Shown here piece by piece: positions 52,184 through 60,844 of a stretch of DNA of 64,000 nt. Numbering within the stretch: position 1 is the first letter of the stretch; each line of letters starts with the position of its first letter. The notes beneath the pieces were generated by a model, which worked only from the letters and a program-made list of their open reading frames with translations, ran no database searches and had not been told where the DNA came from. The translations under genes and the position numbers were made by a program. Location of the stretch: contig CAMCHJ010000006.1 in NCBI GenBank assembly GCA_945874665.1, forward strand, positions 44,351 through 108,350, written 5' to 3'. The stretch comes from Chitinophaga pinensis (lineage in GTDB: Bacteria > Bacteroidota > Bacteroidia > UBA7662).

Positions 52184-53806
52184 ATGCCTATAAAGCCTCA
52201 TATCCGCACCACGCTGCTCTTTTGCATCCTCGCGGGCACTGCATCCATTGCCCAGGCACAGTTCCCTGCAGCACCCCTTATTCCCAAGCCTCAATTTGTG
52301 GAATTGACGGATGATGCTGCCGCAAATTTCATTCGCATTGGTCATAACAGCGCATTAGAGCTCGATCCACTGCACGAAACGGCCTGCGGGCGCGTGGCTA
52401 CCTTGCTCTCATCACAATTAGCAACGGGCATCGACAGTGCTGCCTCAATTACTTTACTCATAGATACCAGCGTTAAGCATCCCGAGGGCTACATGTTGCG
52501 CTACGGCCGTGAAGGCGTGGTAATTACGGGTGGCAGCGAAAGTGGCTTGTACTACGGAGCCATCACCTTGCTACAGTTGCTAAAGCAAAACGGCGGAAGC
52601 ATCCTCTACCCTTTTACCATTATTGATAAACCTCGTTTTGCTTGGCGTGGCATGCATTTGGATGTAAGCAGACACTTTTTTTCAGTGGAAGAGATAAAAC
52701 GCTACCTCGATTTGTTGGCCATGTACAAGATGAATGTGTTTCATTGGCACCTTACCGACGACCAAGGCTGGCGCATTGAAATTGAAAAATACCCTTTGCT
52801 CACGCAAGTTGGAGGCTATCGCGATGAAACGCTAATTGGCAGACCAAGTGAAAAAATGAAATTCGATGGACAGCGGCATGGCGGCTTTTATACCCAAGCG
52901 CAAGTGCGTGAAATTGTAGCTTATGCAGCCGAACGTCACATTTCGGTGGTGCCAGAGATTGAAATGCCGGGGCATAGTCGCGCTGCTTTGGCCGCCTATC
53001 CGCAATATGCCTGCACCGATGGTCCTTTCAAAACTGCCACCAGCTGGGGGGTTTTTGAGGACGTTTATTGTGCGGGCAAAGACGAAACCTTTAACTTCTT
53101 AACCGACGTATTGGACGAGGTAATGGCCCTGTTTCCAAGTCAGTTTGTGCACATTGGCGGAGATGAATGCCCAAAAACCCGTTGGAAAGCTTGTGCGGCT
53201 TGCCAAAAGCGCCTGCAGACTGAAGGTTTAAAAGATGAACACGAATTACAGAGCTACTTCATCAAACGCATCGAAAAACACGTGAACAGTCGCGGTAAAA
53301 CCATCATCGGTTGGGATGAGATTTTAGAAGGTGGTTTAGCGCCCAATGCAGCTGTGATGAGCTGGCGGGGCACCGAAGGCGGCATTGCAGCGGCTAAAGC
53401 TGGTCATTATGTGGTCATGAGTCCTGGCAAACCCTGCTATTTCGACCACTACCAAGCCCAAGAAACCCAGAACGAACCGTTGGCAATAGGTGGATTCAAT
53501 CCCTTAGAGGCCGTTTACGCCTATGAGCCAATTCCTGCAGGTATCACCCCTGAGCAAGCTGGCTATATATTAGGAGCGCAGGGCAATGTATGGACCGAAT
53601 ACATGCCTACTTTCGATCAAGTAACTTATATGGCCTTGCCTCGCATGGCTGCGTTGGCGGAGGTATTGTGGACGAATCCGGCGAATAAGGATTTTCAAGA
53701 TTTCACGAAGCGGTTAACGGCGCATAAGGTCATTTTTGATGCGAGCGGTTACAATTATTATGGAAAAGCAGTACTGAAAAACACTAAGAAATCTACAAAA
53801 AAATGA
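52184..53806 (+). CDS. Beta-N-acetylhexosaminidase (GH20)
   Basis: Cleaves terminal beta-linked GlcNAc or GalNAc. The 540-residue protein has a signal peptide (about residues 1-25, ending QAQ), an N-terminal GH20b domain (RYGREGVVITGGSESGLYYG) and the catalytic barrel. WRGMHLDVSRHFFSVEEIKR and NVFHWHLTDDQGWRIEI are family blocks, and the catalytic pair D327-E328 lies in HIGGDE. It heads the N-glycan unit and overlaps the glycosylasparaginase gene by 4 nt (ATGA). A periplasmic or extracellular place follows from the signal peptide. Confidence 0.95.
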   Translation: MPIKPHIRTTLLFCILAGTASIAQAQFPAAPLIPKPQFVELTDDAAANFIRIGHNSALELDPLHETACGRVATLLSSQLATGIDSAASITLLIDTSVKHPEGYMLRYGREGVVITGGSESGLYYGAITLLQLLKQNGGSILYPFTIIDKPRFAWRGMHLDVSRHFFSVEEIKRYLDLLAMYKMNVFHWHLTDDQGWRIEIEKYPLLTQVGGYRDETLIGRPSEKMKFDGQRHGGFYTQAQVREIVAYAAERHISVVPEIEMPGHSRAALAAYPQYACTDGPFKTATSWGVFEDVYCAGKDETFNFLTDVLDEVMALFPSQFVHIGGDECPKTRWKACAACQKRLQTEGLKDEHELQSYFIKRIEKHVNSRGKTIIGWDEILEGGLAPNAAVMSWRGTEGGIAAAKAGHYVVMSPGKPCYFDHYQAQETQNEPLAIGGFNPLEAVYAYEPIPAGITPEQAGYILGAQGNVWTEYMPTFDQVTYMALPRMAALAEVLWTNPANKDFQDFTKRLTAHKVIFDASGYNYYGKAVLKNTKKSTKK

Positions 53807-54801
53807 ACACCCGCCGCTTCTTTCTTAAAGGCAGTCTTTTAACCGCCGCTGCTCTCAGTCTAAAGCCCTTGCAGAGCTTGGCTGCCGTTGGTAAATCTAA
53901 ACCAGCGCCTGGCGCAGGTGGACCCTTGGTATTAAGTACTTGGCGCTTCGGTATACAAGCCAACGAAGCCGCTTGGCAGGTATTGGGCGTGGGTGGCACT
54001 GCGCTCGATGCCGTAGAAAAAGGCGTGCGGCTGGTTGAAGCTGATCCGGCGGAGCGCAGCGTAGGATATGGTGGCCGGCCTGATCGCGACGGCCGGGTGA
54101 CGCTCGATGCCTGTATCATGGACCAAGACGCCAACATCGGCTCGGTGGCCTGCCTCGAGCACATCAAGCACCCCATTTCGGTGGCCCGCGCCATCATGGA
54201 AAAAACACCTCACGTGATGCTCGTGGGCGAAGGAGCCTTACAATTTGCACTGGCACAAGGCTTCCCCAAAGAAAACCTGCTTACCCCCGAATCGGAGGCG
54301 GAGTGGCGTGAATGGCTCAAAACCAGTCGCTACGAACCCATCGTAAACATCGAAAACCACGACACCATTGGCATGCTGGCCCTCGATGCCGCCGGTAACC
54401 TCAGCGGGGCCTGCACCACCAGCGGCATGGCCTTTAAAATGCACGGCCGCGTGGGCGATTCACCAATTATTGGTGCAGGTTTGTATGTAGATAACGAAGT
54501 TGGCGCCGCCACCGCGACCGGTCATGGCGAAGAAGTGATTCGCGTGGTGGGCTCGCACCTTGTGGTGGAGCTCATGCGCCAGGGCAAGCACCCGCAGGCA
54601 GCCTGTAAAGAAGCCGTAGAGCTCATTTTGCAAAAGTTCAAAAAGCGGGGTGCCGACCTTAAAGCAGCTCAAATAGGCTTTTTGGCTCTCAACAAACAAG
54701 GCCAATATGGCGGCTTCGCCCTCAAACCGGGCTTCAACTTTGCCGTTCACAACCCACAAACCAACCGCTTGCTCGACGCCGACTCCCTCCTCCCATGGTA
54801 A
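53803..54801 (+). CDS. N4-(beta-N-acetylglucosaminyl)-L-asparaginase (glycosylasparaginase)
   Basis: Ntn hydrolase that splits the GlcNAc-Asn bond left after a glycoprotein has been broken down. The 332-residue precursor begins with a twin-arginine signal (MNTRRFFLKGSLLTAAALSL). Thr188, in NHDTIGMLALD, is the expected self-cleavage site and new N-terminal nucleophile; GDSPIIGAGLYVDNEVGAAT and TATGHGEEVIRVV follow it. The Tat signal implies folding before export. It is coupled to the GH20 gene upstream and overlaps cutC by 7 nt (ATGGTAA). The isoaspartyl peptidase branch is a less good fit because of HDT and the long N-terminal part. Confidence 0.93.
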   Translation: MNTRRFFLKGSLLTAAALSLKPLQSLAAVGKSKPAPGAGGPLVLSTWRFGIQANEAAWQVLGVGGTALDAVEKGVRLVEADPAERSVGYGGRPDRDGRVTLDACIMDQDANIGSVACLEHIKHPISVARAIMEKTPHVMLVGEGALQFALAQGFPKENLLTPESEAEWREWLKTSRYEPIVNIENHDTIGMLALDAAGNLSGACTTSGMAFKMHGRVGDSPIIGAGLYVDNEVGAATATGHGEEVIRVVGSHLVVELMRQGKHPQAACKEAVELILQKFKKRGADLKAAQIGFLALNKQGQYGGFALKPGFNFAVHNPQTNRLLDADSLLPW

Positions 54802-55475
54802 AACCCATCCTTGAAATCGCTTGTTTTTCGCCACAAGCCCTGCTGCTAGCAGGCAAAAGTGCGGCCGACCGGCTCGAATATTGCACCCATTACATCCACG
54901 GCGGCATCACCCCTCCCGTAGCAGGCTTTGATCTGTTGCGCAAACAAATTACAAAGCCCATTTTTATCATGATTCGCTGTCGTGCCGGCGATTTTGTGTA
55001 CTCCAACACCGAAGTAAAGCGCATGCAGCAGCAAATCCGCGACTTCCAAAGCGCTGGCGCCGATGGTTTTGTATTCGGAACGCTGTTGCCCCACGATCGC
55101 CTCGACCAATTTGCCCTCGAAAAGCTCGCCCAGGCTGCCGACCAGCACCCATGGACCTTCCACCGGGCCTTTGATCACTGTCAGGAGCCCGAAACAGTGC
55201 TCGAAATACTCCGCCAAGCCGGTTGCAGCAACCTGCTCACCTCTGGTTGCACCAACAACGCGCTCGAAGGCATGGAGCAACTGCACAAATACAGCGCCTT
55301 GGCCGGTCCCAACCTGCGCATCCTCGCCGGCGGTGGCCTCCGCAGTCACAACCTCGCGCTGCTGCTGGCCGAAAACATCCAGCTCGACTACCACAGCGCC
55401 GCCCTCCTGCCCAGCACCGAACTGCCCGATTTACAGGAAATCAGTCGGCTCAAACAGCTCATCGACCAACAATAA
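54795..55475 (+). CDS. cutC: CutC family protein (TIM-barrel)
   Basis: A 226-residue single-domain TIM barrel of the CutC family, named for copper tolerance, though the molecular function is not settled. EIACFSPQALLLAGKSAADR opens the barrel, IMIRCRAGDFVYS (about residue 58) is the most conserved block, and WTFHRAFDHCQEPETVLEIL and LLTSGCTNNALEGMEQLHKY follow. No signal peptide, so it is cytoplasmic while its partners are exported. It overlaps the glycosylasparaginase gene by 7 nt and is thus made with it. A role in handling a glycan-derived product is possible and would explain the coupling better than copper homeostasis. Confidence 0.9.
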   Translation: MVKPILEIACFSPQALLLAGKSAADRLEYCTHYIHGGITPPVAGFDLLRKQITKPIFIMIRCRAGDFVYSNTEVKRMQQQIRDFQSAGADGFVFGTLLPHDRLDQFALEKLAQAADQHPWTFHRAFDHCQEPETVLEILRQAGCSNLLTSGCTNNALEGMEQLHKYSALAGPNLRILAGGGLRSHNLALLLAENIQLDYHSAALLPSTELPDLQEISRLKQLIDQQ

Positions 55476-55507
55476 AGCTGCCTTTAGTGCAGTTACTTTA
55501 TTAATTG

Positions 55508-55590
55508 GGCGTGCCCCTGCGGGTCGGGCAATTAGCTTCAAGTCCTCGCTCGTACCTCGCTGCGGGCTTTCCGCTACTATCCCTCACGCT
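55508..55590. repeat. Imperfect palindromic intergenic repeat
   Basis: An 83-nt GC-rich element between cutC and the beta-mannosidase gene. Ends GCGTG (55509-55513) and CACGC (55585-55589) are inverted; a GCCC/GGGC pair lies within, and CCTCGCT occurs twice (55544, 55555). The segment TTTCCGCTACTATCCCTCA near its end matches a repeat type I recall from Bacteroidota intergenic regions. AATTGG flanks both sides (55503, 55594), possibly a target duplication. No other copy is seen in this window. Confidence 0.55.
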
Positions 55591-55665
55591 AAAATTGGAC
55601 ACATAAAAATGCAGGTGGCGGTACAAAAACACCACAATTCCTACAGGCTTTTTTATCTTGCCGTG

Positions 55666-58179
55666 ATGATCCGTTTCTTACTCCTGCTTTTATGTTTGTC
55701 GAACATCGCCCAAGGCCAAATCGAACTCCAACATTGGGAGCTGAAATCCCGTGAGGAGCAAGTTTGGTATCCAGCTGCTGTGCCGGGGAGGGTGTATGAC
55801 GCCCTTTTGGCTGCCGAGCGCATTCCAGATCCTTATGAGGGGCAGAACGAAGACAGCGTACAGTGGGTAGGACAAAAGCACTGGGTGTACCGTACCCATT
55901 TTGAAGCCGATAGCACGCTGCTGCAACAAAACAGTGAGTTGTATTTTGAGGGCATCGACACCTATGCACAGCTTTATTTAAACGGAAAATGGCTCGGCAC
56001 TACCCACAACGCCTTTCATGCTTGGCGCTTTGATGTAGAAAAGCTGCTGGTGGGCGGTCAAAATACGCTTGAAGTAGTCATCAGTCCCATTGCGCCCATC
56101 AACGATTCGCTTGCAGCATTGGCGCTGGTGGACCTGCCAGAGGCCCATCGGGTGTATGTACGAAAGCCGGCTTTTCATTTTGGGTGGGACTGGGGACCAA
56201 AACTCACAGCGGGTGGAATCACCGGCAGGGTGTTTTTGCGGCATTCAAAACAAGCGCGCATTCAAAACTGGCAGTACGAGATGAGCAGTTTAACCGACAG
56301 CTTGGCGACCTTAGCTGTTACAGTCGAGCTACACGCTGCCTCGCCCCAGCTGCATTTGCGGGCCTTGCTGTTTAACGAGGAGCAGTTGGTGTATGCCAGT
56401 CCTGGCGACTTAACCCTCGACCAAAACCACGCACGATTTACCATTCGCATTCCCCAGCCACGGCTTTGGTGGCCAAACGGCAGTGGGGAAGCCGCTTTAT
56501 ACGCCCTCCAGCTCATTTTACTCGAAGAAACCCCCAGCGGCTGGGTACAGCGGCAGGAAGTGCGGGCCGATATTGGGTTGCGCACCGTGGAACTTGTGCA
56601 GGAAGTCGATTCGGTAGGCCGCTCTTTCTACTTCCAAATAAACAAGCGGCCGGTATTTGCCAAGGGTGCCAATTACATCCCTACCACCCACCTCAATGCC
56701 GCTGGGCAGCGTGCAGCCGACAGCAGTTTGCTGCACCAAGCGGCAGCCGTGGGCATCAATATGCTGCGCGTGTGGGGCGGCGGTGTTTATCCGAGTGATT
56801 ACTTTTATGAGCTGGCCAACCGCCTCGGCTTACTCATTTGGCAAGATTTCATGTTTGCTTGCGCCATGTACCCTGGCGATTCAACCTTCTTGAGCAGTGT
56901 GGCTCGGGAAGTAGATTTTCAGGTGACGCGCCTCCGCAACCAGCCCAGTTTGGCAGTTTGGTGCGGTAACAACGAAAACTGGGAAGGCTGGGGCAATTGG
57001 GGATGGCAAAAGTCGCTGGGCTACAGCAGCGAAGATAGCTTAGCTGTTTTGGCCGATTATCAGCAGCTTTTCCATCAGCTAATTCCCCAAAAACTGGCGC
57101 AACTCGACCAGGCGCGGCCTTACACCCACTCTTCGCCCCTCAACGGCTGGGGCCGGTCCGAGGCTTACCGCCTGGGCGATGTACATTATTGGGGCGTGTG
57201 GTGGGGCTTGGCGCCGATTGAAAGCTACCGTGAAAAAGTAGGTCGATTTGTGTCGGAATACGGCATGCAGAGCTTGCCAGAGTACCCATCGTTGCAGCAA
57301 ATGACAGGTTCCGACTCCCTGCCGCTAGGTCTGATTGATCGTCGGTTACGCCAACACCAAAAGCACCCCACGGGCTTTGAGACCATCAACACTTATTTGG
57401 AGCGCGATTTCCCCGTGCCGGCCAGCCTGCCGATGTACGCCTACGCCAGTCAGCTGCTACAGTTACGGGCCATGGAAACCGCCATTGAAGCGCACCGCAG
57501 TGCCATGCCTTACTGCATGGGTACGCTCTTTTGGCAGCTCAACGATGTGTGGCCTGCCATTTCTTGGAGTGCGATTGACCATTATGGCCGTCCGAAAGCC
57601 TTTTACTACGGCTTAAAGCGGCTATATGCACCTCAGCTCCTTGTGGTGAAACCCGATAGCCATGCGCAACACCACCTGCAACTGGTAAATGAGTCGCTCG
57701 ATTCGCTGCCTGCAACCCTCGAGCTGCAGTTATGGTCGCTGCGCAGCGGCAAAGTGCTGAGCCGCTGGGAAGAAGCGGTTGTTTTGCCCCCGAGCCAAGT
57801 GCTGGCTGCAGGCCAAGTGCCGCGCGCCTACCTCCGCAGACTCAAACGCGGCCAAAGCGTGTTGCAAATCCGCTTGCTGCAAGCCGATTCGGTGCTGGCA
57901 CAGCAATTGTGGTCGCCTTTAAAGCCCAAAGACCAGCATTGGCGCAATCCCAAGGTTAAAATTGAATCTATTGATGCCCAAACAGTGCGTATAAGCGTAA
58001 GTTGGCCCGCCAAAAACATCTTCTTTGAGCATCCTTGGCTGCCCAGCGACAATTACTTTGACCTGTTGCCTGGTGAAAGTAAGGTGCTTCACTTTAGTCC
58101 CCCCAATCCAGCCGGCACTATCAAGCAACCAGTACAGCAGTTAAAATGGATGAGTTTGTTTGACTTGAAAAATCAATAG
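55666..58179 (+). CDS. Beta-mannosidase (GH2)
   Basis: Removes the beta-1,4-linked mannose of the N-glycan core. An 837-residue protein with a signal peptide (MIRFLLLLLCLSNIAQGQ), a jelly-roll sugar-binding domain (WVYRTHFEADSTLLQQNSEL), two Ig-like modules and the barrel. N436-E437 in WCGNNENWEGWGNW is the acid/base and E531 in FVSEYGMQSL the nucleophile. Start is the ATG at 55666; a much longer frame extends back through cutC in another frame and is not real. LWWPNGSGEAALY is typical of GH2. Gene spacing from cutC is 190 nt with a repeat between, so it may have its own promoter. Confidence 0.93.
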   Translation: MIRFLLLLLCLSNIAQGQIELQHWELKSREEQVWYPAAVPGRVYDALLAAERIPDPYEGQNEDSVQWVGQKHWVYRTHFEADSTLLQQNSELYFEGIDTYAQLYLNGKWLGTTHNAFHAWRFDVEKLLVGGQNTLEVVISPIAPINDSLAALALVDLPEAHRVYVRKPAFHFGWDWGPKLTAGGITGRVFLRHSKQARIQNWQYEMSSLTDSLATLAVTVELHAASPQLHLRALLFNEEQLVYASPGDLTLDQNHARFTIRIPQPRLWWPNGSGEAALYALQLILLEETPSGWVQRQEVRADIGLRTVELVQEVDSVGRSFYFQINKRPVFAKGANYIPTTHLNAAGQRAADSSLLHQAAAVGINMLRVWGGGVYPSDYFYELANRLGLLIWQDFMFACAMYPGDSTFLSSVAREVDFQVTRLRNQPSLAVWCGNNENWEGWGNWGWQKSLGYSSEDSLAVLADYQQLFHQLIPQKLAQLDQARPYTHSSPLNGWGRSEAYRLGDVHYWGVWWGLAPIESYREKVGRFVSEYGMQSLPEYPSLQQMTGSDSLPLGLIDRRLRQHQKHPTGFETINTYLERDFPVPASLPMYAYASQLLQLRAMETAIEAHRSAMPYCMGTLFWQLNDVWPAISWSAIDHYGRPKAFYYGLKRLYAPQLLVVKPDSHAQHHLQLVNESLDSLPATLELQLWSLRSGKVLSRWEEAVVLPPSQVLAAGQVPRAYLRRLKRGQSVLQIRLLQADSVLAQQLWSPLKPKDQHWRNPKVKIESIDAQTVRISVSWPAKNIFFEHPWLPSDNYFDLLPGESKVLHFSPPNPAGTIKQPVQQLKWMSLFDLKNQ

Positions 58180-58254
58180 CAAGAAAATAAAAGGAGCCGC
58201 AATCAATTCCACCCAACGGATATAAAACTCCGAAACCGATTACGTCTTCACTGG

Positions 58255-58914
58255 CTAATCTTTAGTTTTCTTGAAATCCCTTACAAGTACCTCAAAATCA
58301 AGCTTGATTAATTCCCAATATTTTTGCTTCAAACATATCGGATCAAAGTCTTCATCAGCTCTGCCAAAATCAACCAGTTTTTCTAAAATAACTGCATCAG
58401 AAAACCCAAATGGTTGTCTTTCGCGATAAAGAGCCAACATTTGATCTAGGTTAAAGTCATTCGCCAACTCATGTAAGTCCCAGAAATCTTTCTTTCGACC
58501 ACCCTGAGCTACTACTTCCAATTTCATGGCTATGATGTCTTCGCATTGCGACATTCTGATATTTTCGAACGTAATGATTGGTCGAATAAATTGATCGGTA
58601 TAGAATAAATCTAATTTGACTAAATCAGCCTCACTTTTCCCCACGTAATAACTCTGGCCAAGCCCTACTCCTGCTCGGAATCCAAGATCCACGTAAGGGA
58701 ATTTTTCAAGAAGGATGCGCTCAATACCTTCGAAATCAATAGAATCATAGGCTGCATCCGTAAACAAATCAATGTCAACTGAAACCCTATGACCAAGGAG
58801 CAAACTTAATGAAGTACCTCCTACTAATCTGAAAGGCTGCAATTCAGGTAGCTCCATCAACTCCGACAATGTTTCCCAAAGCGAAATGGAAACCGTTTGT
58901 TTGAAAATTTTCAT
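58255..58914 (-). CDS. AbiEii-type nucleotidyltransferase toxin
   Basis: A 219-residue member of the AbiEii/AbiGii toxin family, nucleotidyltransferase-fold proteins of type IV toxin-antitoxin and phage-abortive systems. RLVGGTSLSLLLGHRVSVDI, followed by DLFTDAAYDS, contains the GS and DxD catalytic pattern (about residues 32-55). VKLDLFYTDQFIRPII (about residue 118) and the KLDDFWDLHEL-like KDFWDLHELANDF segment follow. It is coupled (4-nt overlap) to the upstream antitoxin gene. Members modify tRNA or other RNA ends, but the target here is unknown. Confidence 0.88.
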   Translation of the reverse strand: MKIFKQTVSISLWETLSELMELPELQPFRLVGGTSLSLLLGHRVSVDIDLFTDAAYDSIDFEGIERILLEKFPYVDLGFRAGVGLGQSYYVGKSEADLVKLDLFYTDQFIRPIITFENIRMSQCEDIIAMKLEVVAQGGRKKDFWDLHELANDFNLDQMLALYRERQPFGFSDAVILEKLVDFGRADEDFDPICLKQKYWELIKLDFEVLVRDFKKTKD

Positions 58915-59426
58915 TCTTCCAAAATATGGTGCCGCTTTAGGTTCTCCTTGAAGGATGGTAAAAAATCATTTTCAACACCCTTTAAAGCCTTAGCAACACT
59001 GGTTTTGCCGTAAAACCGGATCATTTCAGCTATTTCTTCCTCATTCCCTCTCTCAAAAACACGCTTTAGAACAGGCTTGCGATTTTTGTCCCAATCAATT
59101 TTATCAAAATCAGTGTCCCAAAACAGCACCCTTCTGATTTTACTTAAATCAGGCAGCTGCGATTCAGCCACTGCATGGGCTTTTTTGACATCATAACTGG
59201 CTTGGAGCATCATAAAATAATCGTCTGCCACTTGAAATTTGCGACCAAGTTTGATGGATAATTTGGGATTAACCCCTCGCTTCTCATTAAAAATGGCGCC
59301 AACCGTTTGGGGGAATTCCCCAAGTTCTTGCGCGAGTTCGCATTTTTTTTGCCCAAGTAACTTCAGCTCTCTTTTTAATACGGCTCCAGGGTGTACCCCT
59401 TTTACTTTAGAAAATGCTGGTATCAT
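58911..59426 (-). CDS. HTH antitoxin with DUF6922-like domain
   Basis: A 171-residue partner of the AbiEii-type toxin. The N-terminal ~85 residues are a HigA-like helix-turn-helix (VHPGAVLKRELKLLGQKKCE, LGEFPQTVGAIFNEKRGVN). The C-terminal ~85 residues (RRVLFWDTDFDKIDWDKNRK, then IAEMIRFYGKTSVAKALKGV) resemble DUF6922 domains found with such toxins. The start is the ATG at 59426: the promoter's -7 box covers the upstream alternative at 59447. It should bind its own operator and neutralise the toxin. A full promoter lies directly upstream. Confidence 0.85.
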   Translation of the reverse strand: MIPAFSKVKGVHPGAVLKRELKLLGQKKCELAQELGEFPQTVGAIFNEKRGVNPKLSIKLGRKFQVADDYFMMLQASYDVKKAHAVAESQLPDLSKIRRVLFWDTDFDKIDWDKNRKPVLKRVFERGNEEEIAEMIRFYGKTSVAKALKGVENDFLPSFKENLKRHHILEE

Positions 59427-59444
59427 TGTGTTAAAGGTAAAATA

Positions 59445-59476
59445 CAAAGATAGCGCATGGAGATTTTATAAACAAA
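59445..59476 (-). promoter_or_regulatory. Full Bacteroidota promoter of the toxin-antitoxin operon
   Basis: On the minus strand TTTG (59476-59473), a 20-nt spacer and TATCTTTG (59452-59445) match the consensus. The start of transcription near 59440 leaves about 14 nt before the ATG at 59426. Confidence 0.75.
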
Positions 59477-59605
59477 TTTGTTTACTTTCTTGGGTACGAA
59501 GCATGATGAAGATTTACACCCAGCATAAACAAACGCCCGCCTCCTTGCACCAATCTCATATTAGGCTTGCTTTCTCGCTCGCATGTTTTAATTTCACAGT
59601 CCATC

Positions 59606-60091
59606 ATGAAAAACCTCCCGCCCGATACCTGGCACAAACACGCCCTCGCCCAGCAAAAAAACTATAAGAAATTCTTGCTGCGGGCCAATAAAAAGGCTTT
59701 TTTGAAGGCTTTGCCTGAAGCCCACGAAGCGGCGGTGGCGCAAATCGACTGCCTAAGCTGCGCGGCTTGCTGTAAAGGCTACTCGCCACGGTTCAAGGCC
59801 CCAGATATTAAGCGCATCAGCAAAGGACTCGGACAAGGCGAAAGTGCGTTTATAGCGCAATACCTGCGCATGGATGAGGAAGGCGACTACGTGGTAAAAA
59901 GCACGCCTTGCCCATTCCTCGGCAGCGACAACGCCTGCAGCATTTACGACATACGGCCTACCGACTGCCAGCGGTTTCCATACACCGACGAAGATGTGCT
60001 GCTCAAACGCCCCAACATCACCCTCAAAAACAGTACTTTTTGTCCGATTACGTATGTGGTGATGGAGAAGTTGTTGGCGGACATTGGCTAA
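59606..60091 (+). CDS. YkgJ family cysteine cluster protein
   Basis: A 161-residue protein of the family with a conserved eight-Cys pattern, a probable Fe-S or zinc site. Here the first group is CLSCAACCKGYSPRF (about residue 50), the middle has TPCPFLGSDNACSIYDIRPT, then DCQRFP, and a last Cys is in STFCPITYVV. The start is the ATG at 59606; an upstream TTG at 59567 would add 13 residues. Function is unknown; some members act on metal handling or modification. It is divergent from the toxin-antitoxin operon. Confidence 0.88.
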   Translation: MKNLPPDTWHKHALAQQKNYKKFLLRANKKAFLKALPEAHEAAVAQIDCLSCAACCKGYSPRFKAPDIKRISKGLGQGESAFIAQYLRMDEEGDYVVKSTPCPFLGSDNACSIYDIRPTDCQRFPYTDEDVLLKRPNITLKNSTFCPITYVVMEKLLADIG

Positions 60092-60112
60092 GCCGATAGC
60101 TGCATGGCGCAG

Positions 60113-60137
60113 TGGCTAGAAATAGCTAAGCCAGCCC
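60113..60137 (+). repeat. 25-nt direct repeat, copy 1
   Basis: This stretch and 60755-60779 agree at 23 of 25 positions (TGGCT, then GAAATAG, then TAAGCCAGCCC). They bracket a membrane protein gene and a gene remnant. Each can also form a small hairpin TGGCT/AGCCA. Confidence 0.6.
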
Positions 60138-60201
60138 TCCTTCAAAAGGCTAGTGCATATTTAAAGTTTCCTGGCTTGAAGGGGTTAAAACTTCGTGTGG
60201 A

Positions 60202-60447
60202 CTAGCTGCCCCGCTTATGCTCATCCAATTTGCGCTCATAGCGCATCCTTTCGAGAATGGCATTCCCGAAAAAGCACAAGCCCGCATTAAAAACGGAGAG
60301 GGAAACCGTGCCCGCCACCACCCACTGCCAAGTTTCGGCGCTGGCTGCTTTTAAGATGGCTGATTCTGCAATTAAACAAGCGCCAAAACCAATCAGTATT
60401 AAACCAAAGGGGGCTTGGATCAACCAGTTTTTGTAGTGTTTGTCCAT
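60202..60447 (-). CDS. Small two-helix membrane protein
   Basis: An 81-residue protein with two membrane segments, about residues 13-33 (FGLILIGFGACLIAESAILK) and 42-66 (WVVAGTVSLSVFNAGLCFFG), and a basic tail (RMRYERKLDEHKRGS). This looks like a conserved small membrane protein of Bacteroidota, but I cannot name the family. The N-terminus MDKHYKNWLIQ is basic, consistent with both ends in the cytoplasm. No partner gene is evident beside it. Confidence 0.6.
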   Translation of the reverse strand: MDKHYKNWLIQAPFGLILIGFGACLIAESAILKAASAETWQWVVAGTVSLSVFNAGLCFFGNAILERMRYERKLDEHKRGS

Positions 60448-60592
60448 TTGAAAGACTATTTTGAGTGAAACGCAGCATTGACGCTTCGGGTTGGTAAGAT
60501 ACCCATTTCTCGGTGAATAACTGAGCCGCGGACTTGGCGAATATGGGTAAGGAAATGCTAAATAGTCGCTTTAGCAACACATTTTAAACGCG

Positions 60593-60796
60593 TTACACCA
60601 GCACGCGCTCAAATACCCCAATCACGTTGAAGGCACTGTCGTTGATAGCTGTTGGCTCAATAACGATGTCGGCATAGGCAGGATCATAGGATTTGGGCTT
60701 CAACACAATCTGCTCATGCTGCCAGCCTGCTTCGGTATCTGCTTTTTTACTAAATGGCTTGAAATAGATAAGCCAGCCCCAGCCCCAAAAATTCTG
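60593..60796 (-). pseudogene. Gene remnant, perhaps the tail of an S24/LexA-type regulator
   Basis: A 67-codon frame with no start codon, protein-like throughout: WLIYFKPFSKKADTEAG, IVLKPKSYDPAYADIVIEP and NVIGVFERVLV at the end. LKPKSYDPAYADIVI followed by a GVF strand resembles the closing strands of S24-type repressor peptidases, though only weakly. The N-terminal part is gone, so it is probably a relic. The 145 nt between this frame and the membrane protein gene contain nothing that I recognise. Confidence 0.35.
60755..60779 (+). repeat. 25-nt direct repeat, copy 2
   Basis: Partner of 60113-60137 (23 of 25 positions). It lies inside the gene remnant; here the hairpin arms TGGCTT/AAGCCA pair perfectly over 6 bp. 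Confidence 0.6.
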
Positions 60797-60844
60797 CTAT
60801 TTTTACCAGCACATTCCTCCCCAAAAAAAACCTAAAGCCTGCCC

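Noticed and set aside
54846..55394. 182-codon minus-strand frame opposite cutC
   Set aside because: Shadow frame; cutC matches its family over the full length.
55063..55665. Very long frame extending the beta-mannosidase gene back through cutC
   Set aside because: The upstream part is the wrong frame of cutC and of the palindromic repeat. A good signal peptide starts at the ATG at 55666.
60092..60145. Possible tRNA in the gap after the YkgJ gene
   Set aside because: A few bases resemble a tRNA arm, but no cloverleaf, T-loop or acceptor stem can be drawn.
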